A DNA stretch of 64,000 bases from Coix lacryma-jobi var. lacryma-jobi (lineage: Eukaryota > Streptophyta > Magnoliopsida > Poales > Poaceae): positions 144,653,705 to 144,717,704 of the forward strand of contig CM019824.1 of NCBI GenBank assembly GCA_009763385.1. Direction: 5' to 3'. Below the pieces are notes generated by a model. It saw only the letters and a list, made by a program, of their open reading frames with translations, ran no database searches and was not told where the DNA came from. Shown here piece by piece: positions 56,614 to 64,000 of this stretch (within the stretch, counting starts at the first letter, position 1; the number at the start of each line of letters is the position of its first letter). A program made the translations under genes and the position numbers.

Positions 56614-56956
56614 CTCCCTCCTTCCTATATTAAAAGCATGTTTGTGATTTAAATTTTGTCTTACAAAAATGGTTCATTGAAGGTTTCAGATATGACATAA
56701 GTACATTTTGATAGGACAAACCAAATAAAAAGGATAATTTGTTAAGAGAAAAAATGAACAAACCAACAGAGGTCTTATGCCCTTATCCCTTCGGTCTAGA
56801 AGCTTCTCGTTACCTCCCGCAAGATTCCTATGTCCCCATCTGTACCGCTGCAGCACAAAATGCCAAAAACTTTATAGGGACAGTAATTTAAATTGATGGT
56901 CACCTTAATTTGAGTATCCAAAACCTAAACATATTTTTATTATGGGACGAAGGAAG
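56614..56956. mobile_element. Stowaway-like MITE
   Basis: Begins CTCCCTCCTTCCTATATTAA and ends with the inverted TTATTATGGGACGAAGGAAG; both sides carry the TA target of Tc1/mariner elements. Length 343 bp, no coding capacity. Confidence 0.75.
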
Positions 56957-57794
56957 TATTTCTGAAAATTATAGGCATTTTCTACACTGTAAAAAGATAG
57001 AAACGAAAAGGGAGTCTAAAAGGCTTACAGAAGTAACATTGTGTGAATTTGTTAAAGTTGATTCCAGTGTGTTGAGAAGCACATTGTAAGCAAACTAACA
57101 TTTAACATTATGAACAAAAAGGAAATGCTGCTACGATCGCTAACCTTGATAAGACTTAAAAGAAGAAGATATTATCATGCTGCTGCTCAGTGGGCCGTCT
57201 GTGCTCATCATGAGATCTGTCCACAACCTGACTTTCTTATCTTCTGTTAACAACATCACAACTCTTTTGTATCTAGGATGTGTCGTAGAGAACAGAAAGG
57301 ATATAATGTAAGAGTTAATTATGGTGGACCAAGGTAGGAGTCTGCTATTGGAATAGAATTACAGTAAGTAGATTTGGTCATCTTATCTCTTAATTTTCTG
57401 AAAAGAAAAATGCCATTAATGGGACAGATAAATACAGTATGTGTGAATCTAAGCACGTGTAGTTTTGCAGAAAATAAAAATGGCACTAATAATACGTGAC
57501 ATAAATATGTTTGACCATTTCATGCCCTAATTTGTTGAGAATGAAAATGACACTAATGGGCCAGATAATGTGTGCAATGTTTATACCAGTTGCGAAAACA
57601 CTAAGGTAAGCATTAATTAAATCCATAAATCATAGAGGCAACAAATGGATAGTAGTACCTTTTCTAAAGCAAAGCAATACTGACGTTCTGTAGTGCAGCT
57701 CTATATATAGTCCTATAAATTGGAGCAGGGAAAAAAAGAGCTAAATGAAGAGGATATAAGTATGCAGTAGCTGAATATTAGATTTATTTAATGA

Positions 57795-58221
57795 AACAAG
57801 AGCAGAAAAAATTCTCTGAATTACTTGGACATCACACTTGCTAATTAATTTGTGGAAAATCTGCTTGCTGCAAATCAAAACCAACTCAATAATAGATGGA
57901 AAATAGAAAAATTAAGCAACAATAATCAGTAGCAGGCAAAGAACGCTAGATATTTTGGCTCGTACCACATCCTGCAGCTGAGCTGAGGCGCCACTGCCGC
58001 CAACAACAAGAGCAGGAAAAATTCTCTGAATTACTTTGACATCACACAAACTTGCTAATTAATTTTTGGAAAGTCTGCTTGCTGCAAATCAAAACCAACT
58101 CAATAATAGATGGAAATTAGTAAAACTAAGCAACAATAATCAGTAGCAGGCAAAGAACGCTAGATATTTTGGCTCGTACCACATCCTGCAGCTGAGCTGA
58201 GGCGCCACTGCCGCCAACAAC
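57795..58221. repeat. tandem duplication of about 212 bp
   Basis: 57795-58007 and 58005-58221 are nearly identical, from AACAAGAGCAG to GCCGCCAACAAC, differing by a few substitutions and small indels. It duplicates the end of exon-like block 58323-58180, its donor site and the start of the intron. Confidence 0.9.
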
Positions 58222-58323
58222 CAGGAAGAGGCCAGAGGCAGCAGGTGTCGCGACGGCGGCGGCAGCGAGGAAGGGCCGAAACCCTAGGCCGTCGTCGCCG
58301 ACGCACCGGTGCGCAGCGCCCAT

Positions 58324-59183
58324 GCCGGGACGCGAGGTAGGGGCCACCGCAGTCGATCTGGTGCCAGCTAGCGACGGAGAGGCCAAACCCTAGGTCAGCA
58401 TCATCGCTGCGCCGCGGACTGGTCGGACAGGAGGCCTGCCCACGTCGCCGACGTGTCCGCGTACAGAGAGGTGAGGATAGAGAGGGAGGGACGCGAGGAA
58501 GGGAGGGGGAGGGATCCGCCAGCAGGCCGGCCGCGACGGTGAGAGCAGCGTCGCCATGCCCGCGGGAGAGACCGACAGGGATAGGGAAAAAAGAGTCGGG
58601 AAGAAGAAGAGCCTGGAAGGAGAAGCTGCTTCAGCTGAGTATAATTTGCTTCGATGGATTTGGAGCAGAAGTCAGGAGAGGCAACGCGAATCTATGTAGA
58701 AGACGTAGAAGTCGATCAGAAGCCAAAGAAGCTGCTTCGACAAAATGTGGTTGAAGTAATCATGGCCGCTGGACAGGAGATCTGACGGCCAGGTTTTTTT
58801 GGGTGACGTGGATGATGGTTCCTTTGGAGGAGCCGGTGAGCCTTGTAACCTTTTACTGAAATGTTTTTGCACACAATATTTTAACAAACTAGGGATGTGC
58901 ATAAATATATGGAAAAATAACAAGTAACCACATAAAAAATTCATAGTTTGATGAAAATAAAGTTGTGTATTGGACAGTACCTTTCATACTTGGAAATTCT
59001 TATGGAGTCTACGACACTCCTTGCTGAAAATGTTTTGTCTGTCGTGAACACACTGAAAATAAAATACAACATATCTAAGAGAATGTAGTTATGCCTATGA
59101 GATTTTTTATGAACTTATCGTGCAGAGTAGTTTTTCTTAAGCAACCTATTCTCCATGGACAGATATGTCATTTGAAGTGCATT
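58324..59183 (-). other. GC-rich upstream region of the candidate gene, then AT-rich flank
   Basis: 58324-58760 is GC-rich and may be promoter or 5' UTR of the exon-like blocks. 58760-59183 is AT-rich and continues, after element H, at 63369. I see no gene. Confidence 0.35.
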
Positions 59184-59188
59184 CAGTA

Positions 59189-59622
59189 TGTAGTGATCCT
59201 TAGTTCATATGGTAGATAGGGGGAGGATAATGGCGCCAGGGGGTTGCTTGGTCGCCCAACAGCATAGGTGAGATTGAGGATTAGCAAGGGAGGAGAGATT
59301 AGACTGGTAACTTTATTTCTTTCTTCCCTCCTTTCCAACTAAGTAGGGATTACATATATAGGAGCTCAGCTCCATGCTGCTGGCGCCCAGCTCCTAGTTA
59401 CTGGTGCCAGCCCACTAATGTTGCCTTAATCTCCTCCTCTATCTCTTAATTGCCTTCATAACTTAGGTCCCTTCAGCCCCCAGCCTCCTTGGGCTCCTAC
59501 TCTGCAGCCGGCTGCGCATGTACTGCTATTGCTACAGCCATTATTAACTGTGATTGACTAAGCTGCATACGCCTATTGGTCCCTGGTGGCATGAAGCCAG
59601 TCCCCGGCTGCCCCCTATGACA
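59189..59622 (-). repeat. 3' LTR of element H (434 bp)
   Basis: On the minus strand it starts TGTCATAGGGGGCAGCC and ends AGGATCACTACA. It lies next to the polypurine tract, so it is the 3' LTR. Confidence 0.82.
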
Positions 59623-59712
59623 TCTCCCCTGCCCTTGAAGACCAGCTCGTCCTCGAGCTGTAGTGCTGGATATTGGTCGAAGAAGGTGCTGACATCGTCC
59701 AGGATTCCATGG
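59613..59712 (-). pseudogene. C-terminal end of gypsy pol in element H
   Basis: The minus strand encodes VSTFFDQYPALQLEDELVF followed by KGRGDVIG, the typical last residues of a grass gypsy polyprotein that overlap the polypurine tract and LTR start. Everything upstream was lost to the internal deletion. Confidence 0.7.
59623..59637 (-). other. polypurine tract of element H
   Basis: The minus strand reads AAGGGCAGGGGAGA next to the LTR. Confidence 0.75.
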
Positions 59713-59999
59713 GAAGAGCCCGACAGCTAACCGCAACAATGCACTCGGCCTATCCAGCGACCACAAAGTGGGTGCCAGCGCTGGCAGAGCTTGCTGCTGG
59801 GTTGTGTTGGTCGTTCGTCGAACCGGAAGACCGCACATCCCGATCTCTTCTGTGGTTGGAGCTGCCAGACAGATAGGCGCGCCCGAGTGGTTGAATGGGT
59901 CGGCCGCAATTTGTTGCAGTGACAGGCTGAGCCACATGTGCATCTTCTGCACCCTCCGCCGGACAAGGAAGCCGCGCTGGTCTGCTTGCAGACGCACCG

Positions 60000-60240
60000 C
60001 CGCTCACTCCTTCAACGATGGCCACGTGATGGCCCGGAGGGTAGCAGCCAGACGCTGCATCTCATGGAGAGACTGCACTCGCCGGCATGCCAAGAACCTT
60101 CACGTTGCCGCTTGTAGGCGCACCGTTGCCCGCTCCTCCGATGATGGCCACGTGATGGCCCGGGGGTAACAGCCAGACGTTGTACCCCACGGAGAGACCA
60201 CACCCATCGGCGTGCCAGGAGTCCACGCGCTGCTGCCTAT
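60000..60240 (-). repeat. 126-bp tandem repeat in element H
   Basis: Two units share GATGGCCACGTGATGGCCCG (60017 and 60143) and about 100 further bases with scattered differences. It lies between the gag start and the pol end remnants. Confidence 0.8.
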
Positions 60241-60365
60241 AGGCATGTTGCCGCCCGGCATTCACGCGCCGCCTCGAGTAGCGCCATGATGTGTTGCAGC
60301 TTTGTGGCCGCCTGCTGAAGCCCCTCGGAAAGGGCGCTAAAGGCATCGTTGGCAACATAAGCCAT
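60237..60365 (-). pseudogene. gag N-terminal remnant of element H
   Basis: ATG at 60365 opens MAYVANDAFSALSEGLQQAA and continues to a TAG at 60239-60237 after 42 codons. It begins about 20 bases after the primer binding site. The stop lies at the start of the tandem repeat. Confidence 0.6.
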
Positions 60366-60385
60366 GGATATGGATCGGAACCAAA

Positions 60386-60399
60386 GCTATTTGATACCA
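60386..60399 (-). other. primer binding site of element H
   Basis: The minus strand reads TGGTATCAAATAGC two bases after the 5' LTR end. Confidence 0.75.
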
Positions 60400-61861
60400 G
60401 ATCTAGTGAACCTTAGTTCATATGGTAGATAGGGGGAGGATAATGGCGCCAGGAGTTGCCTGGTCGCGCAACAGCATAGGTGAGATTGAGGATTAGCAGG
60501 GGAGGAGAGATTAGATGGGTAACTTCATTTCTTTCTTCCCTCTTTTCCAACTAAGTAGGGGTTACATATATAGGAGCTCAGCTCCATGCTGCTGGCGCCA
60601 GCCCACTAATGCTCCCTTAATCTTCTCCTCTTCCTCTTAATTGCCTTCATAACTTAGGCCCCTTCAGGCCCGAGCCTCCTCAGGCTTCCTACTCTGCAGC
60701 TGGCTGCGCATGCACTGCTATGACTGCAGCCATTAACCCCCAACCACCTATTAAGTAAGATTGACCAAGCTGCTGAAGGGTCGAGATGGCGGACTAGAGG
60801 GGGGTGAATAGTCCTTTCTAAAATTAATCGTACTAGCTAACCGAAACAAATGCGGAATTAAAACTATCGGTCTAGCCAAGACTACACCCCTCTACTTATA
60901 CTCTATGACACCTCACAAAAGATCCTAATCAATGCAAATAAGGTGTCGGGCTGGCTAGAGCTCACCTAACCAATTCTAGAAGCAAGGTCACACAAGCCTA
61001 TGCAACTAGTACTTCAAGCACGGGGGAGCTCCTACACAATCTAGCAAGTAAAGCACAAAGCCTAAGCTCACTAGCAATGCTCAATAACAAGGCTACACAA
61101 GCCAAATTAGAGAGCTCAACTTAGCTACACAAACTAAGCAATGTGACTAGCAAGACTACAAGTCAACTAGTCACGCAAGAGAGCTACTTCTAGGCTACAC
61201 AAGCAAAGAAGGTAACTAGCAAGCTACACAAGCTAACTAATTACAAGAGCAACTACATAAGCACAATATATATGAAAGTAATTACAAGCTTGTGTATGGG
61301 GAATGCAAACCAACGGGATGAACAAGGTTGACACGATGATTTTATCCCGAGGTTCACTTGGTCGCCACCAAGCTAGTCCCCGTTGAGGCAAGCCCAAGGT
61401 TGCCGCCGATCCTCTTGCTAGTGGTGACCCTAAGTCACACTCTCCACGATGGAGTGCTCACCAAGAGCTCTAGCTTCGATCCGGCCGGACCACTTGGCGC
61501 TCTTCACGCCTCTCTCTACTAGAGTTGCTCTTCGCGATCTCCCGCGGGGCGAGCACAATGCCCCTCACAAAGCTTCTCCGGAGCCACGCACAATCTTCAC
61601 GCGGGCTTCACGACAGAGACTCGATCACCAAGCCGTCTAGGAGGTGGCAACCTCCAAGAGTAACAAGCACCACCGGCTTGCAACACGATCACCTAGTGCC
61701 ACTCGATGCAATCTCTCAATGCAACGCACTAGCTATCACTCACTCGCTATCGATTCGCACACTAGTAAGCACAAGCGAGTTAGAGGGCTCCCAAGCACAT
61801 CCACACCAGCCACCAAGGCTTTGGAGTGCTCAACCACCAGCCCAAGGCCGGTTACCAACGC

Positions 61862-61869
61862 TATTTATA
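61862..61869 (-). promoter_or_regulatory. TATA box in LTR D'
   Basis: The minus strand reads GGCTATAAATAGCG, at the position equivalent to the LTR D TATA box. Confidence 0.55.
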
Positions 61870-61919
61870 GCCCCAAGGGCTAACTAGCCGTTGTCCCTTT
61901 ACTGGGCAACCTGCGCCAC

Positions 61920-62412
61920 CATCGGACGCTCCGGATCGGGACCATCGGACGCTGAGGCCAGCGTCCGATGCTTGGATGCTCGCCACGTGTCTCCCACATT
62001 CAACTTCGGCCGAGCGATCCCAACGGCTATATCAATCCCCGCGCCAGTTAAAGTGGCATCGGACGCGCCGATGCCTCTGCTCAAATCTGTGCAAGATCAC
62101 CCTCACAACGGACGCACCGAGACTCTAGCATCGGACGCTCGACCCCAGCGTCTGATGACACACCAGAGAGGTTCCAGAGAGGGCAGAAACACATCGGACG
62201 CGTCCGATGGTTCCACATCGGACGCAGGCCAGCGTCCGATGCTCCCTGGAAAACTTGCTCGCGCCACGTCACCTGCATCGGACTCTGCAACAGTGTTTTC
62301 CCAGCGTCCGTTGCCAGCGTCCGATGCTCCTTTAACTCCTGACAGAAACTAGGGTTTACCATCGGACGCTCGGCCCAGCGTCTGATGCTCCTCGGACCAG
62401 CGTTCGATGCTC
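61920..62412 (-). repeat. CATCGGACGC palindrome cassette of LTR D'
   Basis: Over a dozen ATCGGACGC or GCGTCCGAT motifs in both orientations, some degenerate (GCGTCTGATG, GCGTTCGATG). LTR D has CGGTAGTACCG in this place. Confidence 0.87.
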
Positions 62413-63368
62413 CCAGAGCACTACACTTCTCCTCCGAAAACCTCTGAATCCTGCCTCGCAAGCTCGGCAGGAGGGAGAAGGACTATACACTAGTTTCTCC
62501 CACTTCTCCATGCCTCCTTTCAACATAACTTCTTCTCCAACAACTTCTCCTTTGCAAATGTGCCAACACCAAGTGTACAACATCATGTGTATGTGTGTTA
62601 GCATTTTCACAATCATTTTCCAAAGGATTAGCACTTGCTCTCACCACGCCACTTGATCCTAGTAACATCGCAAGGTTAGATCGCTCAAGTGGCACTAGAT
62701 GACCGATATGCAAACAAGTTTGCTCCTCTTAATAGTACGGCCATCTATCCTAAACCCGGTCATATCTTCTCTACACACCTATGACCGGTGAAATGAAATG
62801 CCCTACAAGTATACCTTTGCCTTGCGCATTCCATTCCATCTCCTTCGGTGTTGATGCAACACATGCACCAACCTATCATCAAATGATGTGATCCACTTCA
62901 TATCATCACATGGCCTCCATGGTCCATCGATCTTGACATCACTTGCTCTTCACCATTGCTTCGGTCCTTCGGTGCCAAGTCTTGCTTAAGCCTCCCGACA
63001 CTCGGTACCAACGGCTTCAAAGCCTCCAACTTGCCCTTCACCTTCGCAACCGGTCCATCAAGCCAAGTCTTGCCTTGATCTTCACCATCTTAGCAACATG
63101 ACCACATGTCATGTTTCATGTGCATTAAGCTCCTCCATCACATGTGTGAGCCTTGCAACATATTCCAAGCCATTTCTCCTCTATGGCATATGTTGCTCAC
63201 ACATGATCACATGTGGACTAATCACCTGTGTAATTTACTTCAAACACATATTAGTCCACCTAAGTTGTCACTCAATTACTAAAACCAAACAAGGACCTTT
63301 CAGCTGCATGCGCTTGCTGGTCCCTGGTGGCATGCAGCCGGTCCCCGGCTGCCCCTTACGACACAGTA

Positions 63369-64000
63369 ACTCAGAAATACTCTCTGAAATCTACAAGAAG
63401 GAATTATGAGCTATAGAATCTGTAATTTAGGATATATCCAGCTACAAAACTAACGATGTGTACAAGCAACAATTTTAAATCAATTGGCAAAAATTTTAGG
63501 AGATGTGGAATAGATAAAATCAACAGAAGGTCAAAAGAATGACATGCTAGCTGATAATCTTGGTGGAATGTGCTGTCTAAAATACTGAGCATGCTTTGGA
63601 TCATAGGGCACACCTGAGATCATAGAAGGAATGAAAGAAAGGAGAAAGGACTCTGCAATATACAAAAAGAATGAACAGTCTACCTAAGTGGTACTACAGG
63701 ATAAGTTTAAGGACCGTCGGTGTATTTGACTCCTTTTAAGGACTTGGCTAAGCTTCCTTTCAGAAAAATAATAAATACTTTCTATCGTTCTATTCTTTAT
63801 GGTTTTACCTCACTACTACATATATACTCCTAAAGGAAGGTATGATCATTTGTCAACAGACAAGATAAAACATCCATCATAAGCTGTATGTGTGATATAA
63901 TTTGTTACTTTTACTCCATAACATCATAACAGAGCTCCACTTGGTTTAAAAATAAAGTCCTAGGTTCTCACCTGGAAGGCAGATATCCATCCCCTGAACA
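63369..64000. other. AT-rich flank at right edge
   Basis: Continuation of the sequence left of element H. No gene, repeat terminus or RNA gene is recognised. Confidence 0.4.

Larger units (their letters stand above)
53508..58323 (-). pseudogene. exon-like blocks of an unrecognised multi-exon gene
   Basis: Several minus-strand blocks are open and flanked by splice-like sites: 58323-58180 (ATG, MGAAHRCVGDDGLGFRPF, donor GTACGA), 57243-57145 (KKVRLWTDLMMSTDG, donor GTTAGC), 56146-56093 (VKDMLKDILQYLVPGI, donor GTATGG), 54589-54474 (FCIFEEVSLEQRKSICPSEL, donor GTATTA), 53706-53676 and 53617-53518 (ITLFDHVQVEGFGSRAISDL). The pair 53706-53676 plus 53617-53518 joins in frame. Not all blocks join in phase, so exons are missing or wrongly placed. 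I do not recognise the product. It may be a degraded gene or fragments captured by the possible Helitron. Confidence 0.35.
60774..63302 (-). mobile_element. Sirevirus-type solo LTR D' (2529 bp)
   Basis: On the minus strand it runs from TGAAAGGTCCTTG (63302) to GACCCTTCA (60774), with a perfect target duplication GCTGC (60769-60773 and 63303-63307). It aligns with LTR D except for the palindrome cassette. TATA box at 61869-61862. Confidence 0.9.
59189..63363 (-). mobile_element. gypsy deletion derivative H
   Basis: Two LTRs, 59189-59622 and 60402-63363 (the latter split by solo LTR D'), and the target duplication CAGTA (59184-59188 and 63364-63368). The internal region is only 779 bp and keeps the gag start and the pol end, so almost all coding sequence is gone. 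It reads leftward. Confidence 0.85.
60402..63363 (-). repeat. 5' LTR of element H, split by solo LTR D'
   Basis: LTR pieces 60402-60773 and 63308-63363 align with the 3' LTR. The inserted LTR duplicated GCTGC. The terminal TG has become TC on the primer-site side. Confidence 0.82.

Noticed and set aside
63098..63409. 103-codon ORF at the D'/H border
   Set aside because: It reads through LTR D' and element H termini, so it is composite and spurious.

Overview
The window is a grass (Poaceae, probably panicoid) intergenic region built almost entirely of nested LTR retrotransposons. The call rests on long LTRs beginning TGTGAC/TGTAACAC, Sirevirus-type copia LTRs rich in CGGAC/GTCCG palindromes, a Tat-type gypsy element with an antisense gene, and a Stowaway MITE. 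I see no bacterial feature and no intact host gene. Several insertions could be delimited to the base from terminal TG...CA and 5-bp target duplications (TSDs). The labels A to H and D, D' are mine.

Layout, outermost to innermost. A copia element E (minus strand, 100-bp LTR at 51827-51926) was invaded by Tat-type gypsy element B (1187-46144, its 5' part left of the window, 3' LTR 45588-46144) and by a Tekay/Del solo LTR (47167-51400, TSD GAGGG). Element B received four insertions: gypsy element A (LTR 507-1186, gag 1-470, minus); a Sirevirus-type LTR D (2769-21539), itself split by a 16-kb minus-strand element C (2882-18870, TSD AACAT); an intact copia/Sirevirus-type element F (23189-33347, TSD TGGCG, two LTRs of 1997 bp); and a Tekay-type gag-only element G (33981-43377, TSD AAAAC). 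Element C in turn contains a Tekay LTR fragment (10531-14738) and a truncated F-family LTR (14741-16395). The antisense spliced gene of B is cut in three by F and G.

From 51932 to 59188 lies a different, AT-rich segment with a possible Helitron 3' end, a MITE, local duplications and several exon-like blocks on the minus strand. Then comes a gypsy deletion derivative H (59189-63363, TSD CAGTA) whose 5' LTR was split by a solo LTR D' (60774-63302, TSD GCTGC).

The most striking object is in element G. The first ATG after its primer binding site opens an extra ORF (37170-38140) whose first 16 residues after Met copy the histone H3 tail with only K14 changed to R. It is followed by a Ser/Asp acidic tract, an unrecognised domain and a coiled coil, and it precedes gag. 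Element G has lost RT, RNase H and integrase but keeps the tail of its chromodomain region. A second unusual signal is a small acidic two-exon ORF with a GC-AG intron, embedded at matching positions in three divergent Tekay-type LTRs. A third is the array of hairpins with covarying stems, and the exchange of palindrome cassettes, among Sirevirus-type LTRs.
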